A DNA stretch of 64,000 nt from Bacteroidota bacterium (lineage in GTDB: Bacteria; Bacteroidota; Bacteroidia; Bacteroidales; P3), in assembly GCA_017860275.1 (NCBI GenBank), contig JAFNAQ010000004.1, forward strand, positions 1 through 64,000. The letters are read 5' to 3'. This document shows, piece by piece, positions 35,476 through 44,011 of the stretch. The position numbers were made by a program, and so were the translations under genes. Under the pieces are notes generated by a model. The model searched no databases. It was not told where the DNA came from and saw only the letters and a list, made by a program, of their open reading frames with translations. How positions within the stretch are numbered: the first letter of the stretch is position 1; every line of letters begins with the position of its first letter.

Positions 35476-35985
35476 TTAATTTTCTATATTCTCAACTGAG
35501 TTTAAATTATCTTTATCTAATGTTATTGTAAGGTCTATTCCTAAAGAATCTATCCTTACTGCAAAATTATTCTTATCCCCCTTGTGCTTGATTATACCTG
35601 TCAATCCTGCAAAATCTCCTTCTTTTATCATTACCCTTTCTCCCTTCGAAAAAGCAATATTATTTTCAAATTCAATATCCACTTCTTTCTCCAACAATAA
35701 TTTTATTGAATCTATTTGATGATAAGGTATAGCAGCAGGCTTACCATTAAACCATATAAATTTCACACAACCAGAAATCCTTACAATATCCCATATCTCT
35801 CTTTCTTCAATATTGGTAAATATATAAGAATTAATCAAAGGAGTTTCTACCCATCGCTTCCTATCCTTCCATTGCCTTAATTCTCTTCGAATAGGTAAAT
35901 ATACATCGTATCCTCTTTTCTTAAGTTCAATTTCCACAACCTTTTCTTTTCTCGGCTGTAGATATAAAGCGTACCAATTTTTCAT
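35476..35985 (-). CDS. NusG/RfaH paralogue (UpxY-like antiterminator)
   Basis: 169 residues. NusG N-terminal domain (NWYALYLQPRKEKVVEIELK, then RGYDVYLPIRR) and C-terminal KOW domain (FSKGERVMIKEGDFAGLTGI, near 118-137). Shorter than housekeeping NusG and similar to UpxY proteins that let RNA polymerase read through capsule operons in Bacteroides. Unlike the usual UpxY it does not head a polysaccharide operon: the gene behind it is sppA. Targets may be elsewhere, for example the glycan locus at 6-12 kb. Confidence 0.85.
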   Translation of the reverse strand: MKNWYALYLQPRKEKVVEIELKKRGYDVYLPIRRELRQWKDRKRWVETPLINSYIFTNIEEREIWDIVRISGCVKFIWFNGKPAAIPYHQIDSIKLLLEKEVDIEFENNIAFSKGERVMIKEGDFAGLTGIIKHKGDKNNFAVRIDSLGIDLTITLDKDNLNSVENIEN

Positions 35986-36007
35986 CTTTTGAAGTTTTGT
36001 TTAGTTT

Positions 36008-36023
36008 CGTTCCACGTGGAAGT
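36008..36023. promoter_or_regulatory. parS-like palindrome
   Basis: CGTTCCACGTGGAAGT. The 12-bp palindrome TTCCACGTGGAA is perfect and matches 13 of 14 bases of the GTTCCACGTGGAAC form of the ParB site. It lies in the short gap upstream of the NusG paralogue, about 5 kb from the proposed oriC. Confidence 0.4.
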
Positions 36024-36077
36024 TAATTAGATTTCTTATTATATTTTCTTTAATACCAAAGAATTAAAGCGGTAAAA

Positions 36078-36114
36078 GAAAAGCGTAATCGAGCATAACT
36101 CAAAAACGCTTTTC
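36078..36114 (-). terminator. Stem-loop after hutU
   Basis: AGAAAAGCGT and ACGCTTTTCC form the arms around a roughly 17-nt loop, about 20 bp beyond the hutU stop codon. Confidence 0.5.
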
Positions 36115-36136
36115 CTATATAGTTTGTTTAATCCGC

Positions 36137-38128
36137 CTAGTAAATACTATCAATTAATTTGTCATCTGTTAGATTTGGTATAGTAACCCTAAGCTTTGGC
36201 TCTTGCTCCATTGCTCTCTTTATTGCAAATATTGCTCCTTCGTTTCTAGCCCAACTTCTTCTTGAGATACCATTATTCACATCCCAGAACAACATTGAAC
36301 GTAGCCTTCTCTCTGCATCATCCGATCCATCAATAACCATTCCAAATCCTCCATTGATTACTTCTCCCCAACCAACGCCTCCTCCATTATGGATAGAGAC
36401 CCAAGTTGCACCACGGAAACTATCACCAATGCAGTTCTGAATAGCCATATCGGCAGTAAATGATGAGCCATCATATATATTTGAGGTCTCTCTATATGGA
36501 GAATCTGTTCCAGATACATCGTGGTGGTCTCTTCCTAAGACAATAGGTGCTGAGATTATACCCTCTTTAATGGCTTTATTAAACGCTGAAGCTATCTCTG
36601 CTCTACCTTGGGCATCTGCGTACAAGATACGTGCTTGAGAGCCTACAACAAGCTTATTCTCCTTTGCGCCCTTTATCCATTGAATATTATCTCTCATCTG
36701 TTGTTGTATCTCCTCAGGAGAGGTCTTAGCCATGTTTTCTAATACTTCCATAGCTATCTTATCAGAAAGATCTAAGTCTTCAGATTTTCCAGAGGCACAA
36801 ACCCAACGGAAAGGTCCAAAACCATAATCAAAACACATTGGTCCCATTATATCTTGAACATAAGAAGGATAACGGAAAGTTCCCTTATCGTTCATAATAT
36901 CTGCTCCTGCTCTTGAAGCCTCTAATAAGAAGGCATTGCCATAGTCGAAGAAATACATTCCTCTTGAAGTAAGAATATTTACGGCAGCAACATGTCTTCT
37001 TAGAGATTCTTGCACCTTTTCTTTGAACTTTGCTGGCTCTTCTGCCATCATTCTATTTGCTTCTTCAAAGCTTACTCCTACTGGATAATATCCCCCAGCC
37101 CAAGGATTATGTAAAGAGGTTTGGTCTGAACCTATTTCAACATTTATATTATTCTCTGCTGCATATTCCCAAAGGTCAACAACGTTTCCTTGGTATGCAA
37201 AAGATACAACTTCTTTGTTTTGGCGAGCTTGAGCCACTCTTGCCCAAAGCTCTTCCAAATTATCATAAACTTCATCAACCCAACCTTGAGAATGACGAGT
37301 ATATGTAGCCTTTGGATTAACCTCAGCAGTGATAGAAACACAGCCTGCAATATTTCCTGCCTTAGGTTGTGCACCAGACATTCCACCAAGACCTGCTGTA
37401 ATAAATAACTTACCACCAAGACCATCTTTTCCTATCTTTCTTCCTGCATTCAAGACAGTTATAGTTGTTCCATGAACAATTCCTTGTGGTCCAATATACA
37501 TATAAGAGCCAGCAGTCATCTGTCCGTACTGTGTAACACCTAGTGCATTGAATTTCTCCCAATCATCTGGCTTTGAGTAATTAGGAATCATCATACCATT
37601 AGTTACAACCACTCTTGGTGCATCCTTATGGCTTGGGTATAAGCCCATTGGGTGTCCTGAGTACATTACTAAGGTTTGTTCGTCTGTCATTTCGGCTAAA
37701 TACTTCATAGCTAGACGATATTGAGCCCAGTTTTGGAAAACTGCACCATTACCTCCATATGTAATTAACTCATGTGGATGTTGAGCAACAGCATAATCAA
37801 GATTGTTTTGAATCATTAGCATTATTGCAGCAGCTTGCTTACATTTTGCTGGATATTCTTCTATTGGACGAGCATACATCTTATAATCAGGGCGTAAACG
37901 ATACATATAGATACGTCCATATTTCTCTAATTCTTCTGCAAACTCTTTAGCAAGTTCTGCATGAAATTTAGGGTCGAAATATCTTAAAGCATTCTTTAGA
38001 GCTAATTTTTTTTCATCCTTAGTAAGGATATCTTTTCTTTTTGGAGCGTGGTTTACTGTTAAATCATAATCTTTTTTAGCAGGCAATACTTCTGGAATAC
38101 CCTCTAAAATAGCTTGTCTAAAATCCAT
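36137..38128 (-). CDS. hutU: Urocanate hydratase
   Basis: 663 residues. Second step of histidine degradation: urocanate to imidazolonepropionate using tightly bound NAD+. Recognisable blocks are YGGNGAVFQNWAQYRLAMKYL, MYSGHPMGLYPSHKDAP, GGKLFITAGLGGMSGAQPKA, and SIHNGGGVGWGEVINGGFGM near residues 585-604. It is the longer form common in Bacteroidota (the classical enzyme is about 555 residues). No hutH, hutI or formiminotransferase gene is next to it, so the pathway genes must be elsewhere. A TActTTTG promoter box lies upstream. Confidence 0.95.
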   Translation of the reverse strand: MDFRQAILEGIPEVLPAKKDYDLTVNHAPKRKDILTKDEKKLALKNALRYFDPKFHAELAKEFAEELEKYGRIYMYRLRPDYKMYARPIEEYPAKCKQAAAIMLMIQNNLDYAVAQHPHELITYGGNGAVFQNWAQYRLAMKYLAEMTDEQTLVMYSGHPMGLYPSHKDAPRVVVTNGMMIPNYSKPDDWEKFNALGVTQYGQMTAGSYMYIGPQGIVHGTTITVLNAGRKIGKDGLGGKLFITAGLGGMSGAQPKAGNIAGCVSITAEVNPKATYTRHSQGWVDEVYDNLEELWARVAQARQNKEVVSFAYQGNVVDLWEYAAENNINVEIGSDQTSLHNPWAGGYYPVGVSFEEANRMMAEEPAKFKEKVQESLRRHVAAVNILTSRGMYFFDYGNAFLLEASRAGADIMNDKGTFRYPSYVQDIMGPMCFDYGFGPFRWVCASGKSEDLDLSDKIAMEVLENMAKTSPEEIQQQMRDNIQWIKGAKENKLVVGSQARILYADAQGRAEIASAFNKAIKEGIISAPIVLGRDHHDVSGTDSPYRETSNIYDGSSFTADMAIQNCIGDSFRGATWVSIHNGGGVGWGEVINGGFGMVIDGSDDAERRLRSMLFWDVNNGISRRSWARNEGAIFAIKRAMEQEPKLRVTIPNLTDDKLIDSIY

Positions 38129-38166
38129 AGTTAATTTATTATTGTTATTTATTAATATTCAATCTA

Positions 38167-38197
38167 CAAAAGTAATCAAATTAAACCATTTCACAAA
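38167..38197 (-). promoter_or_regulatory. Promoter of hutU
   Basis: Minus-strand TACTTTTG (38174-38167) with TTTG 19 bp upstream (38197-38194). Fits the Bacteroidota consensus; 39 bp before the ATG. Confidence 0.55.
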
Positions 38198-38290
38198 AAA
38201 TAATTTGTCTTGGTTATGTAGGTTGTAATATTTGAGGAAAAATTATATTATCAAAGAGAAAATGGAATTAAACTACATAAAAAGAAAACT

Positions 38291-38565
38291 ATATCAGATA
38301 AAAAAATAATTATATCAGATAAAAAATAATTTAAATCAAGTTTAATCTTGCTAAGATGTACATCTTAGTAGATTAAGATGTGCATCTTAAGACGCTGAGA
38401 TGTGCATCTTAGTAAAGCGAGATGTGCATCTTAGTAAAGCGAGATGTACATCTTAGTAATTTTACATGTACATCTTAATAGAATTAAACTTGATAAAAAT
38501 AATCTTTAATCTTATTCTAATAGGATTAAATCAAATAAAACTGAATATAAATCAAATAAAATTAT
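38291..38565. repeat. 22-bp phased array of six 16-bp palindromes with outer inverted repeat
   Basis: Six copies of a 16-bp palindrome (type TAAGATGTACATCTTA) start at 38352, 38374, 38396, 38418, 38440 and 38462, each followed by a 6-bp spacer, so centres fall exactly every 22 bp. The array is enclosed by ATCAAGTTTAAT (38335-38346) and ATTAAACTTGAT (38483-38494), a perfect 12-bp inverted repeat. Outside this, ATATCAGATAAAAAA repeats at 38291 and 38312 (21 bp), and AAATCAAATAAAA at 38528 and 38549 (21 bp). Located between hutU and the M28 peptidase gene. Confidence 0.85.
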
Positions 38566-38597
38566 ACTAAAGACTGAATACTAATTAATTGTACAAT

Positions 38598-38613
38598 ACT
38601 CACACGTGAAACA
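38598..38613. promoter_or_regulatory. parS-like half site
   Basis: ACTCACACGTGAAACA matches 12 of 16 positions of TGTTTCACGTGAAACA, with an exact right half CACGTGAAACA. Weak on its own; about 2.5 kb from the proposed oriC. Confidence 0.25.
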
Positions 38614-39882
38614 CTACCTATTATATGTTTCAATAAAGCTCTTTAGGATATTACAAAGGTCAATATGTTTGGTGAAAGGGAGGTCTTTGCCATTATCGAA
38701 AACTGTATGGTACTCATTATACTCCTGACCAAATGTAAAGAGGAATAATGCTGGCACTCCTTTTTGAACAAATGGACAATGATCGCTATTGCATGACTCT
38801 TCGCCAATATTTATCTTCTTAAAGTAACGGTTCTCATTATTGAATTTTTCAAACCACTCCCCTGCTCTCTTCTCTTTTTTTCCATTAACAAGAGCAAGCC
38901 CACCAGAACCTGTTCCACACATATCCAAATTGAAAAGAAATTTTACCATTTTTAGATCAAATGGCGGATTTTCTGCAGCATAATATGAACCTTTAAGTCC
39001 AATTTCCTCGGCAGTTGTAAAAATAAAAACAATTGTATAGTCGGAAGGATTCTTTGAGTAGTATTTTGCTAAATCCAAAAGTACTGCTACTCCAGAGGCA
39101 TTGTCATTGGCTCCAGGAAAATAACAACTATCCCCTATCTTTCCAAGATGGTCATAATGAGCAGTAAATACAAAAATACTATCCTTATATTTTTTGCCTT
39201 CTGAATATGCTAATACATTTTGGGTTTGATAGTTTTTCTCAAACTTAGATTCTATCTCTAGTTCTAAATACTTAATCTTTTTTTCAAAGACTATATCCTT
39301 TAATTGAATTACTGGAAAATTGAAAACTTTCTTACCTGAAAAATATTGAATCTTATCGTACCCTTGAACTATTGCAATTTTAGGAAAAATATCTTGTGTG
39401 TTTAGATTATTTAGAAAAACCACAATATCATAATATGAAATTGATTTTTGATTAAAAACAATTACTCTATCTTTGATTTTTTCTTTTTTAATCTTCTCTA
39501 AATCATTTTTAGACTCTAAATATATAGGTTTTTTATTTTCAATAATTATTGTACATGAAGGAGAATAACCAAAGACTAAAAACTCTGTTCCTAATTTTTT
39601 TTGTATTCTTTCTTTTCCTATTATTAATTTTGAATTAATAATATTATTTACATCTATTTCCAAGTTTTGTAAATAACCATCCTTATAGAATGATTTCAAT
39701 CCATTATTTTCTAATTCTCTTGAAATAAAATTTGCTGCCTTTCTGTCTCCCCCATCTTGAAATCCTCTGCCCGAGAAATTTTTCGAAATTAAAGAATCTA
39801 AACAATAGTTAGCATATTTATAAGACTGAGGAAAAATAAAATTACTTAGGAGGAAAAATAAAATAAAAAATACTTGTTTCAT
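38614..39882 (-). CDS. Secreted M28-family zinc aminopeptidase
   Basis: 422 residues. Signal peptide 1-19 (MKQVFFILFFLLSNFIFPQS). The zinc ligands of M28 peptidases can be placed: His and Asp in TAHYDHLG (about 243-250) and GANDNASGVAVLLD, the catalytic Glu pair in TTAEEIGLKG (about 293), Asp in LDMCG, and a late His in EYHTVFD (about 397). An insert before the metal domain probably corresponds to a PA-like domain. It likely trims peptides in the periplasm or outside the cell. Single gene, no operon partner. Confidence 0.9.
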   Translation of the reverse strand: MKQVFFILFFLLSNFIFPQSYKYANYCLDSLISKNFSGRGFQDGGDRKAANFISRELENNGLKSFYKDGYLQNLEIDVNNIINSKLIIGKERIQKKLGTEFLVFGYSPSCTIIIENKKPIYLESKNDLEKIKKEKIKDRVIVFNQKSISYYDIVVFLNNLNTQDIFPKIAIVQGYDKIQYFSGKKVFNFPVIQLKDIVFEKKIKYLELEIESKFEKNYQTQNVLAYSEGKKYKDSIFVFTAHYDHLGKIGDSCYFPGANDNASGVAVLLDLAKYYSKNPSDYTIVFIFTTAEEIGLKGSYYAAENPPFDLKMVKFLFNLDMCGTGSGGLALVNGKKEKRAGEWFEKFNNENRYFKKINIGEESCNSDHCPFVQKGVPALFLFTFGQEYNEYHTVFDNGKDLPFTKHIDLCNILKSFIETYNR

Positions 39883-40154
39883 TTTTTTATTTGAATTTAT
39901 AAATTAAAAAATAAGTTAGCGTAAAATTAAACTTAAGAACAAGAGTAAAGAATAAAACTAAAAACATAAGAAATTTTTAAGTTTTATTAACTTCTAAAAT
40001 TAAATATACCGCATAATGTATAAGCTATAAAAAAATATTGAACGTATAATGTTAATAAAATAGCTTTATTATACGAAAAAACTTAGTTAGTATATTATTT
40101 TACTGCTACTTAAAAATATTTTATTTGTTAAATAGAACCAAATAAAATTATATC
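39883..40154. other. AT-rich gap with one stem
   Basis: Very AT-rich non-coding stretch between two minus-strand genes. CGTATAAT (40043-40050) pairs with ATTATACG (40068-40075). Nothing else can be supported. Confidence 0.4.
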
Positions 40155-41102
40155 CTATTTTATTATACCAAGCTCTCTAGAAAGGTCAAGCATACGAATA
40201 ATTGGTTTTTTTGCCTCTTGTATTAATTTTTCATCAAGGTTAATTTCATAAACTTCGTTTTCTAAAGAATAGAGAACTTTTTCAAGAGTGTTAAGTTTCA
40301 TATATCGACAATCATTACAAGAACAAGATTCATTTTGTGTAACTACTATAAAATCTTTTTCTGGATTATCTTTTTTAAGTTGATGAACTATTCCTGTTTC
40401 TGTTGCAACCAAAAACTTTTTATGCTCATTATTCTTTACAAAGTTAATCATTGCAGAAGTAGAACCAATAAAATCAGCAAGCTGAAGAACTGCGTCGTTA
40501 CATTCTGGGTGTGCAATTAGTATATAATCAGGATTTTCTTTTTTCTTAATTAATACATATTCAGCAGTTAATAACTCATGAACCTCACATGTACCATTCC
40601 AAAGAACCATATCTCTTCCTGTGATTCTATTTAAATAACCTCCTAAATTTTTGTCTGGAGCAAAGATAATTTTTTGATACTTTGGAAGAGAATTTACTAG
40701 CTCAAGTGCATTACCTGAGGTACAAATAATATCGGATAATGTTTTAATTTCGGCACTACAGTTTATATAAGAGATAGTTATATGATCGGGATATTGTTTT
40801 TTGAATTCTGCAAAATCTTTAGCTGGACATGAATCTGCTAAAGAACAACCAGCCTCTAAATCTGGAATAATAACCTTTTTATTTGGATTGAGTATCTTTG
40901 CAGTCTCTCCCATAAAGTGAACACCACAAAAAAGAATCAAATCTGCATCTGTATTCTTTGCTTTTTCTGCCAAATTTAAACTATCACCAATAAAATCTGC
41001 TATATCTTGTATTACTGGTATCTGATAAAAGTGAGCTAAAATGACGGCGTTCTTTTCTTTTTTTAATTTTTCTATTCTTTCTATTATCTCTTGGTTACTC
41101 AT
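40155..41102 (-). CDS. nadA: Quinolinate synthase
   Basis: 315 residues. Condenses iminoaspartate with dihydroxyacetone phosphate to quinolinate for NAD synthesis, using a [4Fe-4S] cluster. Cluster Cys residues are in FCGVHFMGETAKI (about 88-100), WNGTCEVHE (about 172) and the SCNDCRYMKLNTLEKV region (about 265). The nadA-specific start (AVILAHFYQIPVIQDIADFIGDS) is intact. No nadB or nadC nearby. The gene borders the proposed oriC and is transcribed away from it. Confidence 0.95.
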   Translation of the reverse strand: MSNQEIIERIEKLKKEKNAVILAHFYQIPVIQDIADFIGDSLNLAEKAKNTDADLILFCGVHFMGETAKILNPNKKVIIPDLEAGCSLADSCPAKDFAEFKKQYPDHITISYINCSAEIKTLSDIICTSGNALELVNSLPKYQKIIFAPDKNLGGYLNRITGRDMVLWNGTCEVHELLTAEYVLIKKKENPDYILIAHPECNDAVLQLADFIGSTSAMINFVKNNEHKKFLVATETGIVHQLKKDNPEKDFIVVTQNESCSCNDCRYMKLNTLEKVLYSLENEVYEINLDEKLIQEAKKPIIRMLDLSRELGIIK

Positions 41103-41598
41103 AAGACTTCAATTCTATAATAAATAAAAACTTTAATATATAAATATATGTTATTATTATATACCCTGTTAATACTGTTGGTAAATTACTAGATAAAAAT
41201 TTTGATTTTAGAAAAAGTCGTATTTATCAACAAATCTATTTTCTAATTTACATACCTAATTTACATTAATTCAATTCGATAATTAGTTTACTAACAAAAC
41301 ATCAAAAAATAAAATTGTTGATAAATATATTTCATTTTACTTCAAATAATGTTAGAAAACATATTAATAACTAAATAATAAACTACCAATTTATCAACAA
41401 AAATAATAGAAATAAAACTTATCAACAAATTAAAGACTAAATATTATCAATTATCAACATTTGTAATATTAAAACTTTTATTTTTTGATTCTAAATTAGT
41501 TGCGATTTTTTTAGTATTTTTGCTAATAGTTTAAGCTCTTTATTTATAGAGATATATAGAAATTAAGTTAAATAGAACTCAAAAAACTTATCAACAAT
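41103..41598. other. Candidate chromosomal origin (oriC)
   Basis: A 496-bp extremely AT-rich gap between diverging genes nadA (-) and rpiB (+). It holds six exact copies of the DnaA-box-like 9-mer TTATCAACA: 41224-41232, 41316-41324 (minus strand), 41391-41399, 41419-41427, 41451-41459 and 41588-41596. It also has long A/T stretches suitable for unwinding (41240-41310, 41460-41580). All genes from 41.6 to 53.9 kb are plus strand and all from 33.7 to 41.1 kb are minus strand, so transcription switches at this point, as expected at a replication origin. Confidence 0.65.
41515..41522 (+). promoter_or_regulatory. -7 box for rpiB
   Basis: TATTTTTG fits TAnnTTTG and lies 77 bp before the rpiB ATG, inside the proposed origin region. 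No well-spaced -33 element was found. Confidence 0.35.
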
Positions 41599-42051
41599 AT
41601 GATAAATATTTCAAAAATTATTCCTATAGCATCAGATCATGCAGGATATGAATTAAAAGAATATCTTAAAATTGAATTATCTAAATTAGGATATGAACTC
41701 AAGGATTACGGAACTTTTTCTACAGAAAGCTGTGATTATCCTGACTTTATACATCCACTTGCTAAAGATATTAATGATGGTATTTATCCACTTGGTTTAA
41801 TAATGTGTGGAAGTGGAAATGGAGTTCAAATGACTGCAAATAAATATATTAATGTACGTTGTGCATTAAGTTGGTGTGAAGAAATAGCTTCACTTGCTCG
41901 CATGCATAATGATGCTAATATTGTTTCAATACCTGCAAGATTCATTGAAAAGGAAGAGGGCTTAAAAATTGCACTTACTTTTTTAAATACCCAATATGAA
42001 GGTGGTAGACATCAAAGAAGAGTAGACAAAATATCAATGCTAAAAAAATAA
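41599..42051 (+). CDS. rpiB: Ribose-5-phosphate isomerase B
   Basis: 150 residues. Interconverts ribose 5-phosphate and ribulose 5-phosphate. RpiB landmarks: ASDHAGYELKEYL at 11-23 with the phosphate-site Asp and His, catalytic Cys70 in IMCGSGNGVQM, and ARMHNDANIVSIPAR with the catalytic His near 105. Usual length. The last DnaA-box-like word ends 3 bp before its ATG. Its stop codon overlaps the start of the next gene (TAATG), and the trio rpiB, LutB-like, deoC forms one operon. Confidence 0.95.
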   Translation: MINISKIIPIASDHAGYELKEYLKIELSKLGYELKDYGTFSTESCDYPDFIHPLAKDINDGIYPLGLIMCGSGNGVQMTANKYINVRCALSWCEEIASLARMHNDANIVSIPARFIEKEEGLKIALTFLNTQYEGGRHQRRVDKISMLKK

Positions 42052-43211
42052 TGAACACCGACGAGTATAAATTATTTATTTCTGAATGTAAAAAAAGTAT
42101 AGGGAAATCTAAACCTATAGATGTTACTTTTGATGATAAGAATATTAATAATTTAATATTCAAAAACTATTATGTTGCTAGACAAAAAGCAGCAAATATT
42201 CGTCAAAAATATATTAATATTATTGATGAACTATTGGTTTCTTTTGAAAAGAAATCAATAGAAAATGGAGTTGATATTAGTTGGTGTGTAGATTATGATA
42301 TTCTAATTGAGGAAGTTGTAGAATTACTTAATGATAGAAAGATAAAAGAAGTAAATCTATTTGAAACAAAGTTTACAAATGAATTAGGTCTACATAAAAA
42401 TTTAAAAGATGAAGAGATTAGCATAATTAGTCAGAATAATAAATGTGTAATATTTGAACCTAAATATGCAATTTCTCAGTCGGGGAGTCTTTTTTTAGTC
42501 TTCAATTCTGCCTTTGAGATGGAGTTAGTTTTAAATGCAGAGTTAAAGATATTTGTTATTCCTTTTAGTAATATTATTAAGAATATTGAAGATATTCAGC
42601 TCTTAACTAATTTATATTCATCAAATAATGAAAAAAAAGATTTTCCATACCTTTCAACAATCTATACCCCAAAGAAATCTGATGATAAAAATATAAAGAT
42701 ATTTATTGTTGATAACGGAAGAACTAATCTTTTGGAGTCAAAATCTCATAGAATGGCTTTAACTTGTATTGATTGTGATGCGTGTAAGAAGGTATGTCCG
42801 ATATATGGCGTTATAGGAGATAACCCTTATAATAATGTTTTTACAGGACCTATTGCAAATGTAACTTTGCCATATTTAGAAACAATTGACTCTTATAAAC
42901 ATCTAAGTTTTAATTGTGTTCTTTGTGGTAATTGCAAAAAGGTTTGTCCTATGAATATACCTATTACAGATTTGATAATTAGTAATAGGAATATATTCTT
43001 CGAACGAAAGTATATAGATTTTAATGATAGGTATAAAATAAAAATTTTAAAGAATAATCTAATATCCAGGAAAAAACTTAATAGAAAACATTGGATAAAA
43101 GAATTATTATTTAGATTCTATTTCTCTAAGAAGGTTGCAAGTTCAAGAGAGTTACCTAAGTTTTCTAAATATACATTTGAACAAATTAAATCAGGAAAAT
43201 GGAAAAAATAG
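42051..43211 (+). CDS. LutB-like LUD-domain / ferredoxin-type Fe-S protein
   Basis: 386 residues. The N-terminal two thirds resemble the LUD (LutB/YkgF) domain: SISQSGSLFLVFNSAFEMEL near 145-165 is in the place of the usual glycine-rich site. Two [4Fe-4S] motifs follow: CIDCDACKKVCPIYG near 243-257 and CVLCGNCKKVCPMNI near 286-300. LutB acts with LutA and LutC in L-lactate oxidation, but neither partner is here. It is locked between rpiB and deoC by overlaps on both sides (1 bp and 13 bp), so it may serve pentose or deoxyribose metabolism instead. Confidence 0.75.
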   Translation: MNTDEYKLFISECKKSIGKSKPIDVTFDDKNINNLIFKNYYVARQKAANIRQKYINIIDELLVSFEKKSIENGVDISWCVDYDILIEEVVELLNDRKIKEVNLFETKFTNELGLHKNLKDEEISIISQNNKCVIFEPKYAISQSGSLFLVFNSAFEMELVLNAELKIFVIPFSNIIKNIEDIQLLTNLYSSNNEKKDFPYLSTIYTPKKSDDKNIKIFIVDNGRTNLLESKSHRMALTCIDCDACKKVCPIYGVIGDNPYNNVFTGPIANVTLPYLETIDSYKHLSFNCVLCGNCKKVCPMNIPITDLIISNRNIFFERKYIDFNDRYKIKILKNNLISRKKLNRKHWIKELLFRFYFSKKVASSRELPKFSKYTFEQIKSGKWKK

Positions 43212-44011
43212 ATTTTGATAATAGTATTGATTTAATAATTTCTGAAGGTAGAAAAACAATTAATAAGAAGATTGCTGCAATAAAAATTATTGAATGTTTA
43301 GACCTTACTTCTTTAGATTCGAAGGAAAATAAAGATACCATTCTTAAATTAATTAAAAGCTCAAAGATAGAAAATATTGAAGGAGTGAGGGTGGCAGGAA
43401 TATGTGTTTATCCAAATTTTCTTTCTATTTTAAATAATAATTTAGAAGATAGTAATATAAAAAAAGTTGTTGTTGCAGGTTATTTTCCTTCGGGTCAAAA
43501 TCCTTTGGAACTTAAACTTCAGGAGATAGAATTCGCTATTAAAAATGGAGCTCAAGAGGTTGATATTGTAATGAATAGAGGATTATTCTTAGAAGGTAAA
43601 TATGATGAAGTTTCATATGAAACCTTTATGTCTAAAAGGGTATGTGGGGATAATATTTTAAAGGTAATATTAGAGGTAGGAGATTTAGTAGAGTATGAAA
43701 AAATATTTAAAGCGAGTCAAATTGCTTTAGAATCAGGAGCTGATTTTATTAAAACATCTTCAGGAAAGATAGAAAGGGGGGCAGATGTTTATTCTTTTGC
43801 AATTATGCTTGAAGCATTAAAAGATAATTATAGTAAAACAGGAATATTTAAAGGTATTAAGGCCTCAGGTGGAATATCAAGTTTTGATCAAGCGTTAGAT
43901 TATTATATTCTTTTTAAGCATTATTTTGGAGTTGAAAATCTTTATAAAAAACATTTCAGAATAGGTGGATCAAGGCTTAAAGATTCAATCATAGATTATT
44001 TGAATTACTAA
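43199..44011 (+). CDS. deoC: Deoxyribose-phosphate aldolase
   Basis: 270 residues. Splits 2-deoxyribose 5-phosphate into acetaldehyde and glyceraldehyde 3-phosphate in deoxynucleoside breakdown. Catalytic residues of the class I aldolase are visible: Asp in EVDIVMNRG (about 122), Schiff-base Lys185 in GADFIKTSSGK, and the second Lys in FKGIKASGG (about 221). Similar length to E. coli DeoC. Overlaps the Fe-S gene by 13 bp, making the three-gene operon translationally coupled. Confidence 0.93.
   Translation: MEKIDFDNSIDLIISEGRKTINKKIAAIKIIECLDLTSLDSKENKDTILKLIKSSKIENIEGVRVAGICVYPNFLSILNNNLEDSNIKKVVVAGYFPSGQNPLELKLQEIEFAIKNGAQEVDIVMNRGLFLEGKYDEVSYETFMSKRVCGDNILKVILEVGDLVEYEKIFKASQIALESGADFIKTSSGKIERGADVYSFAIMLEALKDNYSKTGIFKGIKASGGISSFDQALDYYILFKHYFGVENLYKKHFRIGGSRLKDSIIDYLNY

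Noticed and set aside
38352-38477. CRISPR array
   Set aside because: Repeats are 16-bp palindromes with 6-bp spacers, far too short for CRISPR, and no cas genes are present.
41103-41598. Helical phasing of the TTATCAACA boxes
   Set aside because: Distances between boxes (92, 75, 28, 32, 137 bp) show no constant period.
42051-43211. L-lactate oxidation gene lutB proper
   Set aside because: lutA and lutC are absent and the operon partners are pentose enzymes; only a LutB-like label is justified.
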